From contig NZ_PHNJ01000002.1 of NCBI RefSeq assembly GCF_008122205.1, positions 124,001 through 188,000 on the forward strand: a DNA stretch of 64,000 nt, given 5' to 3'. This document shows, in pieces, positions 31,226-40,800 of the stretch. Each line of letters opens with the position of its first letter. The first letter of the stretch is position 1. This stretch comes from Natronococcus pandeyae. Lineage in GTDB: Archaea; Halobacteriota; Halobacteria; Halobacteriales; Natrialbaceae. The position numbers were made by a program, and so were the translations under genes. Below the pieces are notes generated by a model, which did no database searches, had not been told where the DNA came from, and saw only the letters and a list, made by a program, of their open reading frames with translations.

Positions 31226-33205
31226 ATGGACACCGGGATCGACTACGGCCAGTACGACGAGGGCCGACACGTCAACTACTGGCGCCTGGATCGAACGCTC
31301 GAGCGCGAACTCCGCCGCGTCTACAACGCCGAGGAGTTCGAGTGGGCCGAACCTCGTCTCGAGTCGTTCGGCGAGACCGTCGGTCACACGATCGCCGACA
31401 ACGCCGACTACGTCGACGACCACGGGCCGGAACTCGAGCCCTACGACAAGCACGGCGAAGTACAGAACTACGTCCGGTACCCCGCCGAACAGTTCGAAGA
31501 CGAGCGACTCGCCTACGAGGCCGGCATCGTCGCCGACGCCTTCGAAGCGCCGTCCGAGCGAGAGAAACCGATGCCGCTCTCGCACAACCTCGCGATGCAG
31601 TACCTGCTGTGTTACGCCGATCCCGGCTTCGACTGCCCCGTGGCGATGACCGCTGGCGCAGCGCTCGTTCTGGAGAAGTTCGGCGACGAGGCGCTCGAGC
31701 CCTACTACGAGGCGTTGACGAGTCGCGACTACGAGGACCTGATCGAGGGCGCGATGTTCCTCACCGAGAAGCAGGGCGGCAGCGACGTCGGCGCCAACGA
31801 GACCCGCGCCGAGTACGACGACGAAGAGGAGTGCTGGCGGCTCTACGGCGAGAAGTGGTTCTGCTCGAACATCGACGCCGAGGGAACGCTCGCGCTCGCC
31901 CGGACCGAGGATGCTCCCGACGGGACGGACGGCCTCTCGATGTTTCTCGTCCCTCACGCCGATCCCGACTGCGAGGCGCGTTGCGTTCGAGAATCGCAGG
32001 ACGATTCTCGCAGCCCATCAGAAGTGCAACGCACTTCTGAGGACGCCTCGGATAGTGCGAGCAGGGACATCCCGCGAGCAGGACCCGTCACGAAAGGCGA
32101 CCTGCTCGAGGACGGCCCGCTCTCCCCCGACGAGGTCAACGACCAGCTCTACCGCCGATTGAAGGACAAACTCGGCACCATCTCGGTGCCGACGGGCGAG
32201 GTCGAGTTCACGGGCGCGAAAGCGATCCTCGTCGGCGAGGAAGAGAACGGGTTCCGACAGATGGCCGAGATGCTCAACCTCGAGCGTCTGTCGAACGCGG
32301 CGGCCTCCTGCGGGATCATGGGCAGGGTGCTGCTCGAGAGCAAGATCTACGCCGCGAATCGCGAGGCGTTCGGCGAGACGATCGATCAGTATCCGCTGAT
32401 GCGAGCGGATCTGGTCGACATGGCCGTCGATCACGAGGCCGCGGTGGCGTACGTTTTCGAGGCCGCGCGGCTGCTGTCGGAGCGCGAACGAGCCGAACGC
32501 GCGGAGCACGGCTCCGCGGAAACGACGAGCGGTGAAACTGCGAGCGCGGGCGAAGACGCCGACGACGCCTACCGGCTGATGCGACTCCTGATACCCATCG
32601 CGAAGCTTCGCACCGCGCGCATGGCCGTCGACACGGCCTCCTACGGGATGGAGGTCCACGGCGGCAACGGCTACGTGAACGACTTCGTCACCAACCGAAT
32701 GCTCCGGGACGCGCAGGTCCTACCCATCTGGGAGGGAACCGAGAACGTCCTCTCGCTGGACGTCCTCCGGGCGCTCGAGCGCGAGGACGCCCACGAACCG
32801 CTGCGGAAAATCGTCGAGGACCGGCTCGCGACGGTCGACCATCCCGCGCTCGCCGAGACCGTCGACACCGTCGAAAGCGAGTACCACGACCTGCTGGGAG
32901 CGCTCGCGACGCTCGCCGGCGAAGACGGCGAGTACGCCCAGCTATCGGCCAAGCGACTCGCCCACTACGTCTTCGACGTCTTCACCGCCGCGTTGCTGCT
33001 CGAGGAGGCCCAGACGGAACTCGAGGAGGGGAACGGTCGGATGGCGCTCGTCGCCAAGCGGTTCGTCGCGAACGAACTCGAGGAGTCGGAGGCGCGCGGG
33101 ATCACGAGCGGAGATCGGTTCGCGCTCGAGGCGTTCGATCCGATCGTCCGGTACGCACCGGTCGATCCCGAGCAGCTTTCGGAGAGCGTCCCAGCCGACG
33201 ATTAG
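31226..33205 (+). CDS. Acyl-CoA dehydrogenase family flavoenzyme with in-frame repeat insertion
   Basis: The 659-residue protein belongs to the AidB-like/long acyl-CoA dehydrogenase group. Motifs include LSHNLAMQYLLCYADPG, MFLTEKQGGSDVGANETRA (FAD/substrate binding), RLYGEKWFCSNIDAE, LNLERLSNAAASCGIMGRVL, GGNGYVNDFVTNRMLRDAQVLPIWEGTENVLSLDVLRAL. It would oxidise an acyl-CoA or related substrate with FAD, passing electrons to ETF. Between the first beta domain and GDLLEDGPLSPDEVND, about 35 residues (CVRESQDDSRSPSEVQRTSE...) do not look like enzyme sequence. They are encoded by a two-hairpin DNA module that also occurs in element A. The frame is intact across it. A low-complexity Ala/Glu insert also occurs near residues 420-445. 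Confidence 0.9.
   Translation: MDTGIDYGQYDEGRHVNYWRLDRTLERELRRVYNAEEFEWAEPRLESFGETVGHTIADNADYVDDHGPELEPYDKHGEVQNYVRYPAEQFEDERLAYEAGIVADAFEAPSEREKPMPLSHNLAMQYLLCYADPGFDCPVAMTAGAALVLEKFGDEALEPYYEALTSRDYEDLIEGAMFLTEKQGGSDVGANETRAEYDDEEECWRLYGEKWFCSNIDAEGTLALARTEDAPDGTDGLSMFLVPHADPDCEARCVRESQDDSRSPSEVQRTSEDASDSASRDIPRAGPVTKGDLLEDGPLSPDEVNDQLYRRLKDKLGTISVPTGEVEFTGAKAILVGEEENGFRQMAEMLNLERLSNAAASCGIMGRVLLESKIYAANREAFGETIDQYPLMRADLVDMAVDHEAAVAYVFEAARLLSERERAERAEHGSAETTSGETASAGEDADDAYRLMRLLIPIAKLRTARMAVDTASYGMEVHGGNGYVNDFVTNRMLRDAQVLPIWEGTENVLSLDVLRALEREDAHEPLRKIVEDRLATVDHPALAETVDTVESEYHDLLGALATLAGEDGEYAQLSAKRLAHYVFDVFTAALLLEEAQTELEEGNGRMALVAKRFVANELEESEARGITSGDRFALEAFDPIVRYAPVDPEQLSESVPADD
31972..32050. 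repeat. Hairpin module inserted in frame in the acyl-CoA dehydrogenase gene
   Basis: Two perfect stems lie side by side: CGAGAATCG (31988-31996) with CGATTCTCG (32002-32010), loop CAGGA; and CAGAAGTGC (32019-32027) with GCACTTCTG (32031-32039), loop AAC. Outer arms CGAGGCG (31972-31978) and CGCCTCG (32044-32050) enclose both. The linker GCCCAT and the following AGGACG are identical to those of the module in element A at 15592-15645, although the stems differ. Confidence 0.6.
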
Positions 33206-33227
33206 GATCGGTCGCGAACGACCCGCG

Positions 33228-34379
33228 CTAGTCGTCGACCGTTTCGGCCATCGCATCGATGAGTTCTTCGTTCGCGTCGTAGGCCAGTTCCCAGCAGAAG
33301 ACGCCGCGACACTCCTCGTCGAGGGCGTACGTCGTCTTCGTTTCGACGTACTCGGGATCGGTCGCGCTAACCCAGTTTCGGTCGTCGGGATCGTAGAGAT
33401 ACGGGGCGGCAGCGTCCTCGTCCCAGTATCGGTCCCAACTCGGATCGTCGATGCGAGCGCTGATCTCGTCGTACGGTAACGTGGCCTCGTACTCCTCGAA
33501 CGGCTGCCCGAGTCCGTCATCATCCGGCCCCGGATCGACGCCGTCGAACGCCCGCCCGTAAAACGCGTGACCGATCATCATGTCGGCTCGCGACATCCCT
33601 TCGTCCGCCCAGGTTTCTACCGCCTCGTTCGTCGACGGGCTCCCGTACAGCGGCGCGTTGTGGGCGGTCTCCGAACTCGACTCGTCGACCATATCGTAGG
33701 ACATCACGTTGATCCAGTCGACCAGGTCGGCCAGGGCGGAGACGTCGAGCGGCGTCACGTGTTCGGGTTGTGATGGTGCCGAGTACGACAGGCGGTATTC
33801 GCGATCGTCTTCGTCCATCGCGTCGTCGAGCTGGGTGCGACACTCCTCGACGAGTTCGATAACGTTCTCCGTGTCCTCCTCGCGCTCGACGTTTTCCTCG
33901 AGACCGCCGCCGGTCGGGAACTCCCAGTCGATCTCGAAGCCGTCGAAGTCGTACTCTCGCATCATTGCGATCGTGGTTTCGGCGAATCGTTCGCGATTTT
34001 CCTGCGTCCGTGCGGCGTCGGAGAAGTGTTGTGAGCTCTCCCACCCACCGACCGCGAACCCCATCCTGACGTCTTCAGCGGGTTCACCCTCCCGTTTGAG
34101 ATCGCGGAACTCCGCCATATTGGGTTCGTCGTCGTCGCTGGGGAAAACGACGGTTCCGTCCGGATCCGGCTCGAGGTTCGCGTAGTACAACTCGTCGAGC
34201 CTGGAGAACGGGACCGCGTCGGGCGGGTATTCGTCGCGTTTCCATCCCGGATACCACCCCTGTACGACGGCGTTCTCCGACTCGGTCCCTGGGACAGAAC
34301 TACAGCCAGCTATCGTCGCGGCCCCCGCCATCGGAACAGCCGCCAGCAGCCGACGACGGCTGAGTTCGAAACCGGACAT
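33228..34379 (-). CDS. GH18 family glycoside hydrolase, Tat-exported lipoprotein
   Basis: The 383-residue protein starts with a twin-arginine lipoprotein signal (ELSRRRLLAAVPMAGAATIAGC, lipid-modified Cys26). The GH18 TIM barrel follows: VVQGWYPGWKRDEYPPD, VRMGFAVGGWESSQHFS and the catalytic strand FDGFEIDWEFP, with Glu153 as acid. DxxDxDxE has Glu149 in place of the middle Asp, a known variant in the family. WINVMSYDM and the closing GVFCWELAYD complete it. It probably hydrolyses chitin or similar N-acetylglucosamine polymers outside the cell; there is no carbohydrate-binding module. The ATG ending at 34379 gives the signal at the very N-terminus. Standing alone, it has no chitin-uptake genes beside it. 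Confidence 0.9.
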   Translation of the reverse strand: MSGFELSRRRLLAAVPMAGAATIAGCSSVPGTESENAVVQGWYPGWKRDEYPPDAVPFSRLDELYYANLEPDPDGTVVFPSDDDEPNMAEFRDLKREGEPAEDVRMGFAVGGWESSQHFSDAARTQENRERFAETTIAMMREYDFDGFEIDWEFPTGGGLEENVEREEDTENVIELVEECRTQLDDAMDEDDREYRLSYSAPSQPEHVTPLDVSALADLVDWINVMSYDMVDESSSETAHNAPLYGSPSTNEAVETWADEGMSRADMMIGHAFYGRAFDGVDPGPDDDGLGQPFEEYEATLPYDEISARIDDPSWDRYWDEDAAAPYLYDPDDRNWVSATDPEYVETKTTYALDEECRGVFCWELAYDANEELIDAMAETVDD

Positions 34380-34490
34380 GCACTCCGCGTACGGCGGTCC
34401 ACGGATTAAAGAAGTGACACCGTTGCAGCGGTTGTCTATCAGTAGCGATCCGTTCATCTGCCGTCCCTGGCGGAAGGTGCTCCATACGAG

Positions 34491-34823
34491 TCGATAGTAG
34501 CGCGATTTCGGTATCAGAATCAGGCCTGAAACTGAATTGGTCGATTCGGTACTGACAGATGCGCACCGAACTTTTGCGCTGCGGGCGCGACGGAGTCGCG
34601 CCCTCGGCAAAATCCCGAGAGAGCGAAGCTCTCTCGGACCTCGCGGGATCTTCGATTCCGCTTAGCTTCGATGAAAAGCACTCCTCCCTCCCCCTACGGG
34701 TCGGTCGTCGGCCCGCTCGCTCACTGCGTTCGCTCGCGGATGTGTCGATATCTACACCGCCTGGACGTAACGTGAGTTTCACGTGACCTACTGAATAACA
34801 AAACCGGCTACCAACTACTGATA
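34491..34823. mobile_element. Miniature inverted-repeat element B, related to element A
   Basis: The right end (34791-34823: TGAATAACAAAACCGG...CCAACTACTGATA) matches the inverted left end of element A over about 30 of 34 bases. The left end (GATAGTAGCGCGATTTCGGTATCAG, from 34493) is a weaker inverted copy. Subterminal blocks are also shared: GGTCGATTCGGTAC at 34539 against GGTCGAATCGTTAC in A, and GAGTTTCACG at 34774 against 15723 in A. The interior differs, with hairpins GGGCGCGAC/GTCGCGCCC (34583-34603) and CGAGAGAGC/GCTCTCTCG (34616-34636). No gene is inside. It lies in the 498-base gap between the GH18 and P450 genes. Confidence 0.6.
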
Positions 34824-34877
34824 CGGGCTCGTCTCGCAAGCCCGGCCACTGCCCGCGTCGAAACCGGCACGCGAGCG

Positions 34878-36221
34878 TTACGGCCGGCGAACGAGTTCCA
34901 TCGGCATCCCGCCCTCGGGGTGGGCCGTCAGCGATCCCCGCAGCTCGAGCGGCCCCTCGTCGACCCGGCGCAACTCGAACTCGCGGGCGACGACCGCCGC
35001 GATGATCGGCGCCTCGAGCATCGTGAACCCCTTGCCGATACAGCTTCGCGGCCCGGCGCCGAACGGGAAGTAGGCGTAGGTCGGGTGGTCGGGTTCGAGC
35101 CAGCGATCCGGGTCGAACCGCGTCGGATGCTCGAAGTAGCGCGGATCGCGGTGGCTCACCCACTGCGAGAGCGCGACGAGCGATCCCTCCGGGAGCTGGT
35201 ACCCCGAGAACGTGACCGGTTCGTCGGCCTGCCGGAAGAGGACGTACACCGGCGGGTAGAGCCGCATCGTCTCCCGGAGGACGTTCCGGAGCGTCGTGAG
35301 CCCGCGAACGTCGGCCGCAGTGAGCGACCTCGGGTCCTCGAGGTCGGCGAAGAGGGCGTCGACCTCCTCGTGGACGCGGGCCTCGACGTCGGGCCGCGCC
35401 GAAAGGAGCGCCCACGTGTAGGTGAGCACCAGCGCCGTCGTGTCGTGGCCCGCGAGCAGCATCGTCAGGAGTTCGTCGCGGATTCCCGTCTCGTCGATCG
35501 CGCCGCGCTCCTGGGCTCGCAGGAGCAACGCGAGCAGGTCCCTGTCCTCCGGCTCGACTCCCAGACTCCGCCGGCGGGCGACGAACAGATCCACGATGCG
35601 CTCGAGTTCCGCGATCGACCGGTCGAACTCCCGTCGCTCGGGCGTGGGCACCCAGTCGGGGATCATCGCCCGGCGGGGGTCGGGTTCGAACTGCGCACCC
35701 ACGGGCTCGAGGAGCAGCCGGATCTGGCGGGCGCGGCCGGGCTCGAGGTCGATCCCGAACATGGCCTCGACGATGATCTCGAGGGTCGTGCGGGTCATCT
35801 CCCACTCGATATCGCGCTCGTCGCCATCGTCCCAGCGCTCGACCATCGCGACGGCGCGATCGGCCATCGTCGGCGCCAGCTTCGCGATGCGGTCGGGGGC
35901 GAACGCGGGACTGGCGATGGCCTGGCGCTGTTTCCAGAGTTCGCCTTCGCTCAGTAAGAGCCCCTCTCCGAGGAGTTCGCCGAGCGCGTCGGACTGGAAC
36001 TCGGGTTTCGAGAACTGCGATTCCTCGGTCACGAGCACGCGTTCGACGGCCTCGGGCGTCGTGAGCAGGTAGGTCCGGTTCGGGCCGAGGTCGAACGCCG
36101 CGATGTCGCCGTAAGACTCGCGCAACTCCGTCAGGAATCCGAACGGGTCTTCCGCGTATCGCGGCAGCGAGCCAGCGACCGGCACGCCTCGCGGACCGGG
36201 CGGCCCGATAGCAGACGTCAT
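34878..36221 (-). CDS. Cytochrome P450
   Basis: The 447-residue protein has all family hallmarks. The I-helix oxygen-binding motif is LLAGHDTTAL, the K-helix ExxR is in LRETMRLYPP, the meander region is RFDPDRWL and the heme-thiolate loop is FGAGPRSCIGKGF. The N-terminus (GPPGPRGVPVAGSLPRYAEDPFGFL) is the proline-rich start of a soluble P450. It hydroxylates an unknown lipid or terpenoid substrate. No ferredoxin or reductase gene is adjacent, so electrons must come from elsewhere. Start is the ATG ending at 36221 (MTSAIGPPGP); another lies 27 bases upstream. Confidence 0.93.
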   Translation of the reverse strand: MTSAIGPPGPRGVPVAGSLPRYAEDPFGFLTELRESYGDIAAFDLGPNRTYLLTTPEAVERVLVTEESQFSKPEFQSDALGELLGEGLLLSEGELWKQRQAIASPAFAPDRIAKLAPTMADRAVAMVERWDDGDERDIEWEMTRTTLEIIVEAMFGIDLEPGRARQIRLLLEPVGAQFEPDPRRAMIPDWVPTPERREFDRSIAELERIVDLFVARRRSLGVEPEDRDLLALLLRAQERGAIDETGIRDELLTMLLAGHDTTALVLTYTWALLSARPDVEARVHEEVDALFADLEDPRSLTAADVRGLTTLRNVLRETMRLYPPVYVLFRQADEPVTFSGYQLPEGSLVALSQWVSHRDPRYFEHPTRFDPDRWLEPDHPTYAYFPFGAGPRSCIGKGFTMLEAPIIAAVVAREFELRRVDEGPLELRGSLTAHPEGGMPMELVRRP

Positions 36222-36335
36222 CGTCTCTGCGTCGGACTGGGCGAGCAAGAACGTTCGTCTCCCTCTCGAGGAGTAATCGATCGTTATCGGGGCTATCCGG
36301 GCGTTTCGAACGGAGCCAGCGGCAGAACCAGAACG

Positions 36336-36854
36336 TTACTCGAGCAGTTCGGCGGCCTCTTCGACCTCCATCACGCCCTGCTTGACCGCGTTCAGCACGC
36401 GGACGATCTCCTCGTCGGGGCCGGAGTCGGCCTCGCCGACCTCCTCGAGGGTGACCTTCTCGCTCTCGCCGACGAACTCGGCGAAGTCGGTGCCGTCGGC
36501 GATAGCGGTCTCCTTTTTTACTCGGTAGTTTCCGCCGTCGGTGACGTGGAGGTCCGCGGGGTGGAAGAAGTACCAGTCCTCGCGGTCGAACCGAACGCCG
36601 ATCCGGGGTTTCGCGCCGAAGTTCTGGGCGAAGTAGGTCAGTGCTTCGACCTCCTCGCCGGAGAGATAGATCGGATCACCCGAACTCGACTTGGCCTCGA
36701 TCGCGTAGAAGATCTCGCCGTCACCGGCGAGCACGTCGGGGAGTTCCCGCTCGGTCGCGGAACCGCTCGCGGGCGCACGCATCACCGCGAAGCCGGCCTC
36801 GTCGAGTTCGTTGACGAGTTCGCGCTCGCGGCGGTCGCCCTTCGCCTGAGACAT
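36336..36854 (-). CDS. hjc: Holliday junction resolvase Hjc
   Basis: The 172-residue protein has the nuclease core in its first 65 residues: [19 protein letters not shown] (Glu10), [21 protein letters not shown] (Asp40, Glu53, Lys55). This spacing equals that of Pyrococcus Hjc (Glu9, Asp33, Glu46, Lys48). The C-terminal 60 residues (acidic, ending in a helix [22 protein letters not shown]) are a haloarchaeal extension. It cuts four-way junctions during recombination. The gene starts [10 protein letters not shown] and is preceded by its own short promoter region. Confidence 0.94.
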   Translation of the reverse strand: MSQAKGDRRERELVNELDEAGFAVMRAPASGSATERELPDVLAGDGEIFYAIEAKSSSGDPIYLSGEEVEALTYFAQNFGAKPRIGVRFDREDWYFFHPADLHVTDGGNYRVKKETAIADGTDFAEFVGESEKVTLEEVGEADSGPDEEIVRVLNAVKQGVMEVEEAAELLE

Positions 36855-36952
36855 ACCCGTAGTTCACCGGTGGGTGATAATAAACGGGGCGAAGCACGGC
36901 CCGGATTAGGTGCGGTACTGCGGGAATCCGAACAGCTCAGCGCAGCGTCAGG

Positions 36953-37774
36953 TTAGAGCGGAAGGAGCGCCAGTCCGGCCTCGAGGCTCACGGCCATCAT
37001 GTTCTCGAGTTCCTCGGGTGCGTAGCGGAGCACGAGGTAGAGAATCGCGAACTGGAAGGCGTTGAACGCGGCGTGGGCCGCCGTGGGGACGAGGAGGTTG
37101 TCGGTCTTCGCGTAGAGCGTGCCGAAGATGATCGAACCGCCGAAGACGACGGCGAGCGAGACGCCGATAGCCCCGAGCGGTGCGAGACCGCCGTCAGCCG
37201 CCAGCGCGTACGCCGGGATGTGAACGAGTGCGAAGATGATGCTCGTGATAATGACCGCACTCATCCGGCTGAACGCCGCGTACAGCCGTTTCTGGATCAC
37301 GTTTCGGAACAGGAACTCCTCGGCGGGCGCGTTGAACAGGAAGACGACGACGATCATGAGCAACACCATGTTCGGATCGTCGCCGACCAGTTCCATGACC
37401 TGGTTCTCCGACGACGGCAGTTCGAACAGCGTCGCGACGACGTTGACGACCATCACGAACGCGATGCTCCCGAAGATACCCACGAGCACGTAGAGCCAGC
37501 CGCGCCGGGTCGGCATCCGAATGTCGAGCCAGTCCCAGCCCCGTTCGGTCCACCAGAGGTAGGCCCCACCGACGAGGAAGAAGCCGGCGAAGTTCAGGGT
37601 GAGAAAGATGAACGTCGCCGTGTTGGAAGCCTCCGCCGGAGACTCGAGGAGCGTCGGGTCGAGCAGAAACGCCGGAACGGTCGTGAACTGAGACGCGATA
37701 ATGCCAGCGACCGAGAGGAGAACGGCGACGAGTACCGACCGCGTGTACCCGTCCGCCTGATCTACTGTCGACAT
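36953..37774 (-). CDS. CPBP-family intramembrane metalloprotease
   Basis: The 273-residue protein has seven or eight membrane segments. The conserved CPBP motifs are the paired glutamates and Arg in APAEEFLFRNVIQKRLY (Glu152-Glu153), the His in IIFALVHIPAY (His185), and the last-segment LLVPTAAHAAFNAFQF. These groups form a Rce1-like active site within the membrane, used for CAAX processing or bacteriocin self-immunity in other organisms; the haloarchaeal substrate is unknown. Start is the ATG ending at 37774 (MSTVDQADGY). It follows the Bat-like gene by 100 bases on the same strand. Confidence 0.88.
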   Translation of the reverse strand: MSTVDQADGYTRSVLVAVLLSVAGIIASQFTTVPAFLLDPTLLESPAEASNTATFIFLTLNFAGFFLVGGAYLWWTERGWDWLDIRMPTRRGWLYVLVGIFGSIAFVMVVNVVATLFELPSSENQVMELVGDDPNMVLLMIVVVFLFNAPAEEFLFRNVIQKRLYAAFSRMSAVIITSIIFALVHIPAYALAADGGLAPLGAIGVSLAVVFGGSIIFGTLYAKTDNLLVPTAAHAAFNAFQFAILYLVLRYAPEELENMMAVSLEAGLALLPL

Positions 37775-37874
37775 ACGCCAGCGTACGGGCAGCGTGCCCT
37801 TGGGCGTTCCTCTTTGGTATGAGAGCTGATTGAAACGAACGGGGGCGAGAGCGACGAGGGAAGTCCCGGTCGAG

Positions 37875-40800
37875 TCACGTCGAGCGCAGTTCACCGCCGC
37901 TCCCGCCGACCGTGTACCCTTCCCCGCCGAACAGTTGCGCCAGCAGCCGTTGCTGACCGAGTCGGAGGTGACGGTTAACCGTCGGCTGGGAGACCTCGAG
38001 CATCGCGGCGACCTCTTCGCCCGTCGTTTCCCGCGGCCACTCGAAGAAGCCGGCGAAGAAGGCGGTCCTGAGCACCTCGAGCTGGCGATCCGTCAGCGCG
38101 CCGAACAGCGACGAGATCAGTTCCCGCCTGGTCTGTGTCGCCCGCTCGACGTCGCGTCGACCGGCGAGTTCGACGCTCGGATACTGCTCGCCGAGCATCG
38201 CGACGAACTCGCGAACGTCGGTCGTCGTCCGGACGTCGACGACAGCCTCGAGCGTCGACTCGGTGGTCCGGATCGAACGAGGGGTAGCGCCGTGACGGAC
38301 GAGCCGCGACGCGATCACGTCTCCCGTGACCGTCAGTTCGAACAGACAGCCGTCGTCGCCCTCGCTCACCAGGCTGTGGTTCCTGACGGTGACGAGGTCG
38401 TCGAGGGCCGCCCGCACGTCGGCCGCCGGCGCGCCGGTCGTCGTCACGAACAGTCGCGTTTCGTCGGCCGACTGCGTCGCGATACCATCGTAGACGACGG
38501 TACAGGCCGCTTCCCTGGCGATCCGAGTGAGGAGCGCGTCGGGCTCGTCGAACCGGAGGGTGAGCTCGAGCAGGGTATCGGCGTGCAGGGCCTCGCGCGT
38601 CTGCACGGCGTTGATCGAGTTCGCGATGTTCACGCCGAGTTCCTCGAACACCGCTCGCTCGAGCCGGCCGAAGCTGTCCGGCTCGGCGGCGTACACTGTC
38701 AGGACGCCGTAGCAGTACTCGTCGAACGTGATCGGGACGGCGAGACAGGAGGCAAAATCGGCGGCCAGCGCGGTCTTGCGCCACGACTCGGTCTGAAAGT
38801 CGTCGACGGCGTTGGAGACGACGGTCGGCACCTCGTCCAGGGCGGTCGTCACGGACGGCTCCGGCGTCTCGGCGGTCACCGAGAGCGAGACCGTATCCAG
38901 GTACTCCTGGTTGGTGCCGGCCCACCGCCGGGGAACGAGTTCGGTCTCGCCGACGTCGAGTCCGCCGATCCACGCGAAGGCAATATCGTCGTTCGCGACC
39001 AGCCGCTCACAGACGGTTCGCTCGATTTCGTCCCGGCTGGTCGCGCCGACGAGCGACGCGCCGACCGATCGGATGATCTCGTTGATCTGGATCTGGCGTC
39101 GGAGTCGGCGGTTCCGCGTCTCGAGTTCCGCGTCGCGCTCGCGCAGACTCGTCTCGCCCCCGAGCCGGTCGAAGGCCGCTTCGGTCGTCGCGACGAGCGT
39201 CTCGACCAGCCGTCGCGTCTCGTCGTCGATCGACGACGGCGGGGCGACGAACGCGAAGACGCCGTGGTCGCCGATCGGGACCAGCAGGCCGCCTTCGACG
39301 TCGGGGCCGAACAGCGGCGAGTGATCGACGACGCCGGCATCGTCGAAGACCGTCTGCGCTCCGCGGACGAAGGTGCTCCAGAGCAGCGAGTCGTCGTCGC
39401 CGGGCCCGATCGAGGGGGCGCCGCGACAGCGTTCGACGAAGCCGGGACTCGTCGCGGCCGGCTCGAGGTTCGTCGTCTTCGGGTCGAGGAGGTAGACGCC
39501 GACGCCGGAGACGTCGAGCACCTCGGCTGCGGTCTCGACGACCAGTTCGGCGGCCGCGGGTTCCGTCTCGGCGTGGAGGAGCCCGCGAGCCGTCTCGTGC
39601 AGGGACTGGAGCGCGAGTTCGCGCTCTTTCTGGTCGGTAACGTCCTGGAGCGCTCCCCTGAGCGTGACGACGCGGCCGTCCTCCCAGACGGGTTCGCCGA
39701 TGGTTCTGACCCATCGTTCGTCGCCCTGGACGGTTTGCAGTCGCAACTCGAGGTCGTAGCTCTCGCCGGCTTCGATGCCCGACTCGACGGCCGCCCGGAT
39801 GCGCGGTCGATCCTCGGGGTGGTAGAATTCGATCGCCGTCTCCAGGTCGTGGGGGGTGCCGGGTTCCAGCCCGTGGATGCGATAGAGTTCGTCCGTCATC
39901 CCGGTGGACGGCGGCTCCGTCCGGACGTCGAGTTCCCAGCCGCCGACCGACGCGATGCGCTGGGTGTGCTGGAGGAGCTGTCTGGTGCGTTCGAGTTCGC
40001 GTTCGCGCTCCTTGCGCTCGGTGATGTCCTGCAACGACCCCTGGAGCCGGACGGGGTCGCCGTCTTCGGAGACTACCTCGCCGATGCTCCGAACCCATCG
40101 TTCGTCACCCGCGGCGGTGACGAGGCGGGCCTCCGTGTCGTACCCCTCGCCGGTCTCGATCGCTCGCTCGACCGCCGTGCGAACGCGTCGTCGGTCGTCG
40201 GGGTGGAAGAACTTCAGTCCACCCTCGTGCGTGAGCGTCTCCTCCGCCGACAGCCCCAGAATCTCGGCGAACTTGTCCGTCCACGTCCCCTCGTACGGCG
40301 GTCCGCCCTCGAGGTCGAGCGCCCAGCCGCCGACCTCGGCGATGCGCTGGGTCTGCTCGAGCGTATCGCGGGTTCGCTCGAGTTCGCGTTCGCGCTCCTT
40401 GCGCTCGGAGATGTCCCGGACGACGCCGGCCGTTCCGGCGAACTCGCCGTCTGGCATCGGCAACAGCGCCATGTGGTTCTCTGCCTCGACCACCCGGCCG
40501 TCTCTGGTCTCGAGCGTCATCTCGAACGTCCGGTAGGGCGTCTCGTCACGGAGCAGTTCCCGGATCAGGCTCTGGGCTTTCTCGAGTTCCGGTTCGCCGA
40601 TGTACGTCGAGACGTGTTCGCCGACGAATTCGGCCGGCTCGTACCCTATCAACGGCTCGACGGCGTCGTTCACGAACTGGAAGGTTCCCTCCGCGTCGAG
40701 CGTGTACACCGGATCGCCCAGCGCCTGAATGACGGTCTCGTAGCGCTCGAGTTCGCGTTCGTACTTCTTGCGGTCGGTGACGTCCAGCGAAGAGCAGGTC

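Noticed and set aside
31226-33205. Reading the acyl-CoA dehydrogenase as a pseudogene because of the repeat inside
   Set aside because: No stop or frame shift occurs and family motifs continue on both sides of the insert, so the gene is probably functional.
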